Assembly: GCF_001675045.1 (NCBI RefSeq)
Contig: NZ_LYPA01000067.1
Coordinates: forward strand, 1-64,000
From: Paenibacillus oryzae
GTDB lineage: Bacteria; Bacillota; Bacilli; Paenibacillales; Paenibacillaceae
Reading direction: 5' to 3'
DNA length: 64,000 nucleotides
Below are positions 1 through 8,133 of this stretch, piece after piece. Position 1 is the first letter of the stretch. Each line of letters starts with the position of its first letter. The translations under genes were made by a program, and so were the position numbers. The notes below the pieces were generated by a model, which was not told where the DNA came from, ran no database searches, and saw nothing but the letters and a program-made list of their open reading frames with translations.

Positions 1-63
1 AATTGGCAATTTACTACAGCAGACGCTAGGATCAGGCTTAGAAAGCTATACCCTGTAATTTAA

Positions 64-219
64 GGTTTACAGAGTACTAGGTCGATTATTAATTTGGCAT
101 TTATTCAAGCTTATGATGAATGGAAATCAGGTGAGATCACTGCAACTGAAGCCATGAGCAAGGCAGGTTTGAAGAAAGCGACATTTTATAGAAGGGTTAA
201 AGAACATAAACAAAATTGA
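64..219 (+). pseudogene. Serine recombinase/resolvase C-terminal fragment
   Basis: After an in-frame TAA at 61-63 the frame reads about 50 residues ending in AYDEWKSGEITATEAM then KKATFYRRVKEH. This is the DNA-binding helix-turn-helix tail of Tn3-type resolvases, which normally follows a catalytic domain of about 140 residues. No catalytic domain is visible in the 60 bases upstream, so this is a remnant, or the end of a gene broken at the window edge. It marks the left side of an accessory region that also holds a decayed IS element. Confidence 0.7.
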
Positions 220-445
220 TTCCTTATGTTTGGAAACTAAGTATGGAGCGATATAGAATTCTTGACGACTGCTTTGATACAAGCCAAGGTGTCAGTAATC
301 TGCACAGATAATTGTGATGCTTCAAATTCTATATTATTCTTCATTAACCCTTAAGTGTATTGTAAATAATTGTCGAATAACAGACTGTTTGTTCGCCTTT
401 TTTTAGTGTAGACTCGATGCATATATATCAAAGGAGTTGTTGATT
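220..445. other. Intergenic region before the kelch gene
   Basis: No gene is visible. The last 70 bases hold the 11-bp palindrome at 379-389, an AT-rich tract at 421-428 and a good ribosome site at 431-436. Confidence 0.5.
379..389. promoter_or_regulatory. Perfect palindrome AACAGACTGTT, putative operator
   Basis: AACAG-A-CTGTT lies 57 bases before the TTG start of the kelch gene. The identical 11-mer lies 56 bases before the start of the next secreted-protein gene (2206-2216). Identical sequence at the same distance suggests one regulator acting on both. The regulator is unknown. Confidence 0.55.
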
Positions 446-1750
446 TTGAAGAGGAAGTTTATTGGGCTTGTTTCAATATTTATATTTTTTGGATCTCTGT
501 TTAGTATTACTTCAGGCTTTGCAGAATCCAGTGAAGTGTGGACTTCAAAAACTAGTCTTCCTGAAGCAAGAGCCGGAGCTGCAATAGTAGAATACGGAGG
601 TAAGATATATACTTTTGGAGGTGTAGGTAACGCAGGCCACGCTGCTATTGGTATTAAGCAAAAAACTACATATGTTTATGATCCATCATCAGATTCTTGG
701 TCTAAAAAAAGCGATATGCCTACTGCAAGATCAGCTGCCACCGCAGCGGTTGTGGGTGATAAGATTTATGTTATTGGAGGCTATTACGATAATGACAAGG
801 GGGTTGCTTTAAGAACTCCTAAAGTGGAGGTTTACAGTCCCGATTCGGATACATGGGTTACTTCGACCCCGATGAAAGTTGGAAGATCGTGGGCTGCATC
901 GGCTGTAGTTGGGGACAGTATTTATGTCATAGGTGGAGCAAATGAAAGCGCAGGAATTGTATCGACAGTCGAGGCATTAAATACGACGACTGAAGTCTGG
1001 ACAACTAAAACTAATTTACCTGTAGCTGCTAATGCACCAAGTGCAGTGGCTTATAACGGAAAAATCTATTTAGTGGGAGGATTGAAATCATATAATGCAC
1101 CTCGTGCTTCATATAATTCAATATATGAGTATGATCCGGGTTCAAACATGTGGAAAGCAAAAACGAACTTACTAGCTGCTACTGAATCGGCTGCAATAGC
1201 AACACTCAATGGGAAAATTTATATTTTAGGTGGTGCTAATGAAACCGTACAACATTCTGCGGTTCAGATTTATGATCCACTAGAAAACAAAGTCTCTAGT
1301 TTTACTCAATTGACTACTAGTAGATTTCAGAGCGGTGCAGCTGTAGTGGATGGCCAATTGTACATTATCGGAGGCTCTACTGGAGGAACAAACGGAACTC
1401 TAAACACCGTCGAAAGCATAACTCTTGAAACACCGATACCAACAATAGAGCCAACACCTGAACCATCAGTTACTCCAACACCATTACCTACTCCAACCCC
1501 AGGACAGTCCACAGCCGATCGTGCAATTCTTACTGTGACCATGAACACTGGGCTGGAGAAAGAGTTTGATTTGAGCATGGAAGAAGTCAATTCTTTTATT
1601 ACATGGTACGAATCCAAACAATCCGGAAGTGGCACGGCATCCTATGCCATTAATAAACATGATAACAATAAGGGGCCATTCATAAGTCGGAAAGATTATG
1701 TAATTTTCGATAAAATTCTTACTTTTAGTGTTGACGAGTATTCTGCTTAA
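446..1750 (+). CDS. Secreted kelch-repeat protein with Pro/Thr linker and C-terminal module
   Basis: The TTG at 446 is chosen because AAGGAG (431-436) sits 9 bases upstream; the in-frame TTG at 437 would abut it. The protein is 434 residues. Residues 1-26 are a signal peptide ending SGFA. Six kelch blades follow, each with a GKIY-(V/I/L)-GG-type turn, which fits a six-bladed beta-propeller. A linker rich in Pro and Thr (about residues 328-350) leads to a final module of about 75 residues starting ADRAILTVTM, which recurs in the protein at 2272-3330. An exported, possibly surface-associated binding protein is likely; the ligand is unknown. A strong terminator lies about 240 bases downstream. 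Confidence 0.8.
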   Translation: MKRKFIGLVSIFIFFGSLFSITSGFAESSEVWTSKTSLPEARAGAAIVEYGGKIYTFGGVGNAGHAAIGIKQKTTYVYDPSSDSWSKKSDMPTARSAATAAVVGDKIYVIGGYYDNDKGVALRTPKVEVYSPDSDTWVTSTPMKVGRSWAASAVVGDSIYVIGGANESAGIVSTVEALNTTTEVWTTKTNLPVAANAPSAVAYNGKIYLVGGLKSYNAPRASYNSIYEYDPGSNMWKAKTNLLAATESAAIATLNGKIYILGGANETVQHSAVQIYDPLENKVSSFTQLTTSRFQSGAAVVDGQLYIIGGSTGGTNGTLNTVESITLETPIPTIEPTPEPSVTPTPLPTPTPGQSTADRAILTVTMNTGLEKEFDLSMEEVNSFITWYESKQSGSGTASYAINKHDNNKGPFISRKDYVIFDKILTFSVDEYSA

Positions 1751-2205
1751 GAATAACTTAACGAATAAATAAAATTAACCGGTCAGGTATCAGTCCGCCT
1801 AAGAGACGATTTGTTGACGAACTGTACATTTGATTATGCTTTACACGGGAGTACATGTACCATTTTCTAGTGAAGTTATTGTCTAAGTGCATATTTAGAT
1901 GTTAGAAAATATTTTATAAGTGCGGTCCGCTTTATTGAGGGGTAGTGGGTGTATACCTATGGAGATTGGAGCCCTCTCTACCACATAACTTGAGAACCCT
2001 TGTGTATCAAGGGTTCTTTACTTTTTTAGTGATGCCTCTTGGTGACTCTGGCGACCGAACTCTCCCAACTTTCGAAACTTCCTCATTCATACTTTCATTC
2101 TAGCTAGGGGCGCTTCATTACGATGACGGGCGTTTTCATTGCATGGAAATAATAACTGAAAATATTACTTGTAACTCTTAAACATACTGCTAAATGGAAA
2201 AAACA
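1751..2205. other. Intergenic region between the two secreted-protein genes
   Basis: About 450 bases without a convincing ORF. It holds the terminator at 1994-2025. The rest shows no recognisable RNA or repeat. Confidence 0.5.
1994..2025 (+). terminator. Intrinsic terminator
   Basis: GAACCCTTG (1994-2002) pairs perfectly with CAAGGGTTC (2008-2016) across a 5-base loop and is followed by a T-rich run. It probably ends the kelch transcript. Confidence 0.8.
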
Positions 2206-2239
2206 AACAGACTGTTATTTTGGATTTTTCTTATATAAA
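2206..2239 (+). promoter_or_regulatory. AACAGACTGTT palindrome plus -10-like box
   Basis: AACAGACTGTT (2206-2216) repeats the element at 379-389. A TATAAA hexamer follows at 2234-2239, 17 bases after the palindrome, so the palindrome sits where a -35 box would be. A regulator bound here would contact or replace the -35 element. Confidence 0.5.
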
Positions 2240-2271
2240 ATTGAAACAAACAAACAGAGGAGTGACATAAT

Positions 2272-3330
2272 TTGAATAATTACAAAAAAATGAAAATGAT
2301 TACTGCTTTTCTTCTTGCCTTTGTTGTAGCTTTGGTTGGATTTCCTTCAATATCCAATGCTGCGGTTGTAGGTGATATACTCACAGAGGCAGAGGCTGGC
2401 TGGACAAGATATGATGATACAAACCCGGCTATTGTGTATTCTAAAGGTTATGACGTAAATGTACGTTGGAATAATGAAAATTTGTACAATGGGTCAGCCT
2501 CACCAAACTCGAATGGTACACCTCCTTATTCAAATAAGGGTGAAGTCAGTTTCAAGTTTGTGGGAACAAAATTCAGAATTATTGCAGTTGGTGGTTCTAA
2601 TAGAGCTAGTAATGTTGATATTTATGTAGATGGTGCGAAAAATAGCTTTGCACTTAATAATACGTCAACGATTAATAACTGGAAGACATTGGCATATGAA
2701 GTAACAGGTCTAGATAACGGAGTTCATGAAGTTGTTATGAACAACTTCGTCCCCTCAACTACCTCGTTCACTCCATTTGGACTAGATGCAATTGATATCG
2801 ATGAGGCTGGCTACTTAATTAATGCAAATATTGCTTCACCAAGTTTATTTGCACAAGCTTCGGAGGCTAAAGTTGATCTGAACTGGACTTCTGTCACAAA
2901 TGCTACAGGATATAATGTTAAAAGAGCTTTAACATCCGGTGGACCATATGAAACGATTGCAACGAGTGTTCCTGGAACTACGTACTCAGATGCGGGTGTA
3001 ATACCTGGAATCACATATTACTACGTTGTAACGGCAATAAATGTAGGCGGAGAAGGAGCGCCTTCAAACGTTGCCTCTGCTACAATACCGATCCCAGAGG
3101 CTGCGAGAGCAATCCTGATAGTTACAATGACAACCGGCTTAGAAAAGGAATACGACCTCAGCATGCAAGAAGTTAACGACTTTATTAATTGGTATGAGGC
3201 GAAGCAAGAAGGAACAGGAAAGGCTTCATATGCAATTAACAAACACGACAATATTAAAGGCCCATTCAAGAGCCGCAAAGACTACATCTTATTTGACCGG
3301 ATCTTAACTTTTGAAGTAAGCGAATATTAA
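2272..3330 (+). CDS. Secreted protein: lectin-like domain, fibronectin III, shared C-terminal module
   Basis: TTG start with AGAGGAG (2256-2262) 9 bases upstream; 352 residues. Residues 1-30 form a signal peptide ending ISNA. Residues about 35-182 look like a beta-sandwich carbohydrate-binding fold, with a GEVSFKFVGTKFRI core typical of galactose-binding-like domains. Residues about 190-272 are a fibronectin type III domain (VDLNWTSVTNATGYNVKR, then TYYYVVTAINVGGEG). The last 75 residues match the end of the kelch protein. This architecture is common in secreted polysaccharide-binding proteins, but no catalytic domain is present. The next gene starts 23 bases downstream and may be co-transcribed. 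Confidence 0.75.
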   Translation: MNNYKKMKMITAFLLAFVVALVGFPSISNAAVVGDILTEAEAGWTRYDDTNPAIVYSKGYDVNVRWNNENLYNGSASPNSNGTPPYSNKGEVSFKFVGTKFRIIAVGGSNRASNVDIYVDGAKNSFALNNTSTINNWKTLAYEVTGLDNGVHEVVMNNFVPSTTSFTPFGLDAIDIDEAGYLINANIASPSLFAQASEAKVDLNWTSVTNATGYNVKRALTSGGPYETIATSVPGTTYSDAGVIPGITYYYVVTAINVGGEGAPSNVASATIPIPEAARAILIVTMTTGLEKEYDLSMQEVNDFINWYEAKQEGTGKASYAINKHDNIKGPFKSRKDYILFDRILTFEVSEY

Positions 3331-3352
3331 ACGAGGCAAAGGAGATTGGAAG

Positions 3353-3924
3353 ATGGCTAAAAGCAAATTAGTGAAATTCAGTTTGTTTGTGGTACTAACT
3401 GTGGTATTGACGTTTACTACGTCAGCATCTGCAACGGGGAGTTTACCGAAGTGAGTCGTGTAATTAATTTCTCAATTCAAAGCAATACCCATTGTGGATA
3501 CGCAGGAACAAATAGCGCTTATGTCACAGACTATTATTTAAATATCAATAATATAAGCGATGTTCCTGTCCAAGCTACATTATACTTATACACTAAGGAT
3601 GGAAATCAATTTACTGAACCAGCGATAAATGATCTTTCTTTCATTGGAATAGATGCTGACATTGTACCAGGTACACCTTTCACAATTAATGCTAACTCGA
3701 CAGTTCAGTATAACAATTATTTCGGTAACCAAAACGCTACACAATCTTATCTTTCTTGCGATATGCGACCAGCGTACGGCAAAATCGTAGTACATTCAAG
3801 TTCAGGGATTTTAATGGCAACTGGTGAGGTGGTTGGCAGAAGACATTTTTTTGCTGATAATATTCCGCAGTGGGTTAGTTTAAATCGTGTACCCATTACT
3901 ATTAATAGTGGACTCCAGTTCTAA
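3353..3924 (+). pseudogene. Secreted protein of unknown function, broken by a one-base frameshift
   Basis: AAAGGAG precedes an ATG at 3353. The first frame encodes a signal peptide (ATG to about residue 27, ending SASA) and stops at 3452-3454. The rest, about 157 residues (NFSIQSNTHCGYAG to the end), lies in the -1 frame. Adding one G to the GGGG tract at 3436-3439 gives SASATGEFTEVSRV and joins signal peptide and body. The mature part is beta-rich with two Cys residues and matches no family I know. The lesion could be a real homopolymer deletion, phase variation or a sequencing error. Confidence 0.65.
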
Positions 3925-3968
3925 TGTAATAATTTATTTTATAGTATTAGACGTCAATGGATTAATAT

Positions 3969-3986
3969 GGGGCTGTCCAAAAAGTC
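3969..3986. repeat. IS left terminal inverted repeat
   Basis: 18 bases, exactly complementary to 5580-5597. A near copy with one mismatch is found alone at 43223-43240. Confidence 0.85.
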
Positions 3987-4105
3987 AGTAAAACTGACCC
4001 TTGGGCTGCCCCTTTATCATGTTATGTAGAAAATAGGAACAAAAAAATCGCCAAATCTTGTAGAATGGGAGTCACCACACAACCACTACAGAAGGGGCGA
4101 TTTTT

Positions 4106-5526
4106 TTGCGTAATCAAACGACTACTACCGAACAGTATACCATGGAGCTTTCACTTTCACTAGAAGAAATGCAAGAACATGTAAGAAATAAACGACAACT
4201 TGCCCCCACCTTCAAGCCCTATGACAACAAACAGGCTCAGATGATTCTAGATGTAGAGATGTACATTCCTTCCCATCATGTAGCGCGAGTCATCAATGAA
4301 ATGATTGAAGGGATTCCGGACGAACCGTTATTCTCCCACTATACAGGTGGTGGCCGCAGCTCTTACCATCCTAAATTGATGATCAAGGTCATGCTGTACG
4401 GCTACTTTCAAAAGGTGTATTTGTGCCGCGGCATCGAAAAACTACTCCATGAAAACATCCCTGCTATGAGCTGTTTGAGAGGATGATCCAGAAGCTCATT
4501 GCGGACCACTACATCACGATGGACACGCGCTTTCTCGATGGCACAAAGATCGAAGCCAACGCAAACACGTACTCTTTTGTATGGAAAAAATCCACGCTAC
4601 GCATTGAGGCAAAGCTGAAGGAGAAGGTACGGGAGACGCTTGCGCATATTCATAAGCTCACACAACAAGAAGCGAGTGAGTACATCGTGACAGATCCAGA
4701 CCAACTCCCCATTAAGCTTGAAGAAGCAGCTGTTCAACTGGAAGAGCAGGTAGAACGTTTTACGGAACAGATGGCTGGGACTGCGGATCGCGAGAAGAGA
4801 AAGGTATTACGCCAAGCACGAAGTACCTGCAAGCAATCATTGAAGCAAATCCAGGAGGGCTTTCTACCAAGGCTGACCAAGTTTGAGCAGCAGAAGGCCT
4901 GTTTTGGCGACCGCAACAGCTACTCGAAAACCGTGCTCCATATGTGGAATCAAGCAGCGCGTATCGGGAGGACGTTGGTGCAAGCTGTAGAACAAAACAA
5001 ACTGGTTTTCGGTTGCCATCTGCACATTGTACCCCGGCTTCAGTTGCCCAATTGGCGGTGTCTTCTTTGCCCATGCCAAAACGGTCATAGCGGATGCGGG
5101 CTACGGCAGCGATGAAAACTACTTGTATGCGGTAGGAGAGGACAAGGATCCCCGATTTGATTTTCTCATTCCGTATGGAGCAAGCTTCAAGATTTATGAA
5201 TGTGAAGATTGCAAGGAATGCCCCTTCAAGGCTAGCTGCACGAAAGCCAAAGGAAATCGCCAGGTTCACTGGAATACCATTTGGGAGGAGTTAAAAGCGA
5301 AGGCCAAAAGAGCTCTTGAGGATGACGGGAAATCCGCGATCTATGTTCGGCGTAAAGTCGAAGTCGAGAGCGTATTTGGTCACATCAAGGGCAACCGGTC
5401 GTTCCGATGCTTCTCCTTGCGAGGGCTGGAGAAGGTTCACACGGAGTTTGGGATTGTGCTTTAGCCCACAACCTGCTGAAAGTGGCGGGGATCCACCTCC
5501 CGATATCCCTGCAAAAGCAGACACAT
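4106..5526 (+). pseudogene. IS1182-type transposase with deletion, internal inversion and frameshift
   Basis: Four pieces of one transposase are visible. 4106-4467 gives the N-terminus (LAPTFKPYDNKQAQMI to KLLHENIPAM). The text jumps to ELFERMIQKLIADHYITM in another frame at 4468, so the segment that normally joins them is missing. The frame then runs to RNSYSKT at about 4932. From about 4930 to 5050 the plus strand makes no sense, but the minus strand encodes GQLKPGYNVQMATENQ and HQRPPDTRCLIPHMEH, transposase sequence in inverted orientation. From about 5060 the plus strand resumes (AKTVIADAGYGSDENY to EFGIV). A missing G near 5457 moves the C-terminus (ALAHNLLKVAG) to a third frame. Confidence 0.8.
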
Positions 5527-5572
5527 AAAAGGGCTGGACGGAAAACGTTATGTTTTCTAGCCCAGCCCTTTT
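5527..5572 (+). terminator. Hairpin with T tract inside the IS right end
   Basis: AAAAGGGCTGG (5527-5537) pairs with CCAGCCCTTTT (5562-5572). An inner GAAAAC/GTTTTC pair (5541-5546 and 5552-5557) extends the stem. It ends the transposase transcript and probably blocks read-through into or out of the element. Confidence 0.7.
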
Positions 5573-5579
5573 ATTTTAG

Positions 5580-5597
5580 GACTTTTTGGACAGCCCC
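5580..5597. repeat. IS right terminal inverted repeat
   Basis: Exact complement of 3969-3986; it marks the right boundary of the element. Confidence 0.85.
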
Positions 5598-5630
5598 TTG
5601 GGCGTCTGTTCTTATTAACTGAGTGTATCA

Positions 5631-6257
5631 TCATTGACGGACAGGTGGTGCGAAGACTGGAGCCAATCTAGACGGATGAACCTTTTCACCGATACCATAA
5701 AACTCACAAAAGTTCATTATTAGCGGATTCCACTTATCTGGATCAATATAATTCTCCTCTCCATCCATCAATATTTGCTCGTTAATATGCGATTTCACAA
5801 TTTTAACTTCGATAGCAGCTAATGTGCTCGGATCATCACCAAAATCATGAACATGTTTTACAATTGCTTCAAGTTGAACGGGGCACTCCTTAACACATGA
5901 GGGTTTTACTATATCTGATGGTATTGGAGTCAATTGGGCCGTACCAAATTTGTCTGGTTCATACCTATACCCCTGTCGTACTTTGTAATCAGGAACAGGA
6001 TTGCGCCCAGTGAGGAGAGCCAATCGATCCACAGCGTGAACAAGATCTACGGATGGAAAGTTTAAGACACACTCGCGTTCACGAAGAAGATTTTGCACTG
6101 TTTGAGATCGGTTACTGATTCCAAGCATAAACGACTGGTGTAGCGACCATGCAGATGAAATAGGGGCTAAATTTACCGAATTATTCTCGTTTTGAGTGCT
6201 GATAAGTACGACTGGAGTTCCGAAATAGAAAATTTTCGGGTTTACAATTTTATGCAT
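5631..6257 (-). CDS. Flavin reductase family protein (FMN-binding)
   Basis: 208 residues. The start region (KIFYFGTPVVLISTQNE, then NLAPISSAWSL) is the FMN-binding split-barrel pattern of flavin-reductase-like proteins, where the PVVL(I/V)ST and N-AP-S segments line the flavin pocket. Members reduce FMN with NAD(P)H or bind flavin for an unknown partner; the substrate here cannot be told. It is divergent from adaA, with a 149-base shared intergenic region. It lies directly beside the IS right end, 33 bases away, so its 3' flank may be new. Confidence 0.7.
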   Translation of the reverse strand: MHKIVNPKIFYFGTPVVLISTQNENNSVNLAPISSAWSLHQSFMLGISNRSQTVQNLLRERECVLNFPSVDLVHAVDRLALLTGRNPVPDYKVRQGYRYEPDKFGTAQLTPIPSDIVKPSCVKECPVQLEAIVKHVHDFGDDPSTLAAIEVKIVKSHINEQILMDGEENYIDPDKWNPLIMNFCEFYGIGEKVHPSRLAPVFAPPVRQ

Positions 6258-6406
6258 AGATAAGCTCCTTCACATTCGATTTTTCTAAGTGATTATAACA
6301 AGGGAATGTGATGGTGATCTTTCAAAATCTTGTTGTCTCATTCAAAAATCTATAGGGAAGGATCGATTGTCAGTTATAATAAACATGTGAGGAGGATTCA
6401 CATAAT

Positions 6407-6949
6407 ATGCAAGAAGAACAATGGCATGCCATTACCCAATGCGATCATTCATACGACGGAAAGTTTTTTTATGCGGTAAAAACTACAAGGATATTTTGTA
6501 GACCATCATGTAAATCACGAGTTCCAAATCAGATTAATGTTGAAATATTTATGTCTGTGGATGATGCTGTTCATGGGGGTTACAGACCCTGTAAGAGATG
6601 TAGACCAGACCGATTTTTATGTCCAACAGAAGAATTGGTTAGCCAAATTACTAAATTTATAAATGAAAACTATAAAGAGCACTTAACACTCAGCGTAATA
6701 GCAGAAAATTTGCATATCAATATGTATTACCTTCACCACACATTTAAACGTGTCTCAGGCATAACGATAATGGAATATGTCATGAAAAAACGTATTGAGA
6801 TGGCGAAACAATTATTGGAAAACTCAAATTACACTATAACGCGTATTGCTGTCATTAATGGATTTTCTAGTGCTGCACATTTTTCAACTACCTTTCGTAA
6901 ATGGCTTGGAATATCACCTTCGGGGTATCGTTCAAGTTTCTACTTATGA
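6407..6949 (+). CDS. adaA: Ada-type methylphosphotriester-DNA methyltransferase and AraC-type activator
   Basis: ATG with GAGGAGG upstream; 180 residues, the size of Bacillus AdaA. The N-terminal Ada zinc domain has four Cys ligands at residues 31, 35, 62 and 65 (IFCRPSC and RPCKRC); the first is the methyl acceptor by family analogy. The AraC-type double HTH spans about residues 84-178. In B. subtilis, AdaA takes methyl groups from phosphotriesters, then activates its own operon including adaB and alkA. No adaB follows here: the next sequence is a foreign cotJC fragment, which suggests the operon was cut downstream. Confidence 0.88.
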   Translation: MQEEQWHAITQCDHSYDGKFFYAVKTTRIFCRPSCKSRVPNQINVEIFMSVDDAVHGGYRPCKRCRPDRFLCPTEELVSQITKFINENYKEHLTLSVIAENLHINMYYLHHTFKRVSGITIMEYVMKKRIEMAKQLLENSNYTITRIAVINGFSSAAHFSTTFRKWLGISPSGYRSSFYL

Positions 6950-6952
6950 CGA

Positions 6953-7199
6953 AAGCGGAGGAGACCTCGAAAAAGTTAACGCGGCAGACAAGGGCGATCC
7001 CATTGCGGATTTGTATGAAGACATCGCGGCAGAGGAAAAAGCGAGGGCAACGTACCAATGGCTGATCGACATGACGGATGACGTCGATTTGCAGGACAGC
7101 CTGAAGTTCCTGCGGGAGCGGGAAATTGTGCATTCCATGCGGTTCCGCGAGGCGGTGGAGATTTTGAAGGAGAAGCGGGACGAGCGGATTTTTTATTGA
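6953..7199 (+). pseudogene. cotJC: 3' fragment of a CotJC-type manganese catalase
   Basis: Three bases after the adaA stop, an open frame without its own start encodes about 80 residues including GDPIADLYEDIAAEEKARA and LREREIVHSMRFREAV. This is the conserved end of spore-coat CotJC/manganese catalases, including E and H residues of the last ferritin-like helix. The rest of the gene (about 110 residues in CotJC) is absent. The piece is clearly richer in G and C than adaA, so the junction near 6950 is a recombination scar. It keeps its own terminator. Confidence 0.7.
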
Positions 7200-7221
7200 T
7201 AGAGATCAAAATAAAAACGAG

Positions 7222-7252
7222 CCCGTCAAACAGAAGTCTGACGGGTTATTTC
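7222..7252 (+). terminator. Intrinsic terminator after the cotJC fragment
   Basis: CCCGTCA (7222-7228) pairs with TGACGGG (7239-7245), followed by TTATTTCGTTTGG. Loop and tail are nearly identical to the terminator at 20662-20692. Confidence 0.75.
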
Positions 7253-7372
7253 GTTTGGGTAGGCTGCTCTTTGGACACCCTGGCAGTTGTAGAATCAATT
7301 TGAAAAAATCTTGCATCCGGTTTGAAAAGGGTAAACCGTCCCAACTCGATTCCACTTCATCTATCTAAATGT

Positions 7373-7966
7373 TTATTTTTTATATTTTAAGATCTGGAGA
7401 ATTGATTCATAACATGCAATTCGGTAATAATTATGCAAGCTATCATCATCCCTCATTAACCACTGAATTAAGCTGCCATCAATCATGCACCGAATACTAA
7501 TGGCAGATTGCTCAATATTATCTACTGTAAACACATTCTCCTGGATTCCCAGCGTGATAATATTTTTACTGATAGACCAACAGTTTTCATAGAATTGTTG
7601 GTTAATTTCTTTATATCGATTATTATTTTTTACCTGTGCTAAAAAATCCAAGTACACACGATAGAAAGTTTTATTTTCATTAGGGCTGGTAAAGACCTGA
7701 TTTATATATGCTTCTAACTTTTCAATAGCTGTTTCTTTTTCATCAATAGATTTAATTTCTTTTTCATAAATTCTTGAGGTTAACCACTCAAATAAGTGAG
7801 CAAATACATCTGCTTTATTTTTGAAATAGTAGTTCGTTACTCCCTTGCTTACCTGTGCATACTCTGCAATATCCTGCAATGTCACGGATTCATAACCTTT
7901 TTCAGCTGCCGCTTGAAAGGCAGCTTTTAATATCTGTTTGCGTCTTTGTTCAGCTTTTTTAACCAT
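7373..7966 (-). CDS. TetR family transcriptional regulator
   Basis: The start MVKKAEQRR is chosen because GGAGG lies 9 bases upstream; a longer frame to 8017 has no ribosome site. The protein is 197 residues. Residues 8-52 are a TetR HTH (ILKAAFQAAAEKGYESV, then QVSKGVTNYYFKNKADV). The C-terminal ligand domain resembles the FadR/BetI-like subgroup. It is divergent from the acrylyl-CoA-reductase-like gene at 8134 and probably represses it through the palindrome at 8099-8114. Confidence 0.82.
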   Translation of the reverse strand: MVKKAEQRRKQILKAAFQAAAEKGYESVTLQDIAEYAQVSKGVTNYYFKNKADVFAHLFEWLTSRIYEKEIKSIDEKETAIEKLEAYINQVFTSPNENKTFYRVYLDFLAQVKNNNRYKEINQQFYENCWSISKNIITLGIQENVFTVDNIEQSAISIRCMIDGSLIQWLMRDDDSLHNYYRIACYESILQILKYKK

Positions 7967-8098
7967 CCAATCGAACCTCCATTCGAAACCAAAGAATATT
8001 ATACAAAAAAAATTCAACTTCTACGAGTATTTTATACGGCACATCAAAAATATATTGACCGGACAGAATAAAATGTATTACGATAAATTTAGGAATAT

Positions 8099-8114
8099 GA
8101 CTAACTAACTAGTC
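8099..8114. promoter_or_regulatory. Putative TetR operator before the reductase gene
   Basis: GACTAACTAACTAGTC is an imperfect inverted repeat 20 bases before the ATG at 8134, downstream of a TTGACC -35-like hexamer at 8055-8060. Its place between a tetR gene and its divergent neighbour is the usual one for the cognate operator. Confidence 0.5.
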
Positions 8115-8133
8115 TGAAAGGGGAAGTTTTTAG

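Larger units (their letters stand above)
3969..5597 (+). mobile_element. IS1182-family insertion sequence, degenerate
   Basis: The element is bounded by an 18-bp perfect inverted repeat: GGGGCTGTCCAAAAAGTC at 3969-3986 and its complement at 5580-5597. It contains one transposase gene read left to right. No target duplication is visible: the flanks are TAAT-AT on the left and TTGGGCG on the right. This suggests later rearrangement or an old insertion. The transposase is clearly dead, though the ends could still be mobilised in trans. Confidence 0.85.

Noticed and set aside
1940..2020. tRNA or tmRNA-like end before the terminator
   Set aside because: The stretch has no cloverleaf, no T-loop motif and no CCA context; only the terminator is supported.
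3353..3460. Programmed -1 frameshift in the third secreted protein
   Set aside because: There is no slippery heptamer and no downstream pseudoknot that I can see; a lost base in the G tract is simpler.
4760..5269. Long minus-strand ORF across the IS
   Set aside because: Most of it is antisense to the transposase in a meaningless frame. Only the different minus frame at 4927-5049 carries real (inverted) transposase sequence.
3960..5605. Target-site duplication of the IS
   Set aside because: The bases directly outside both ends do not match at any length from 2 to 10.
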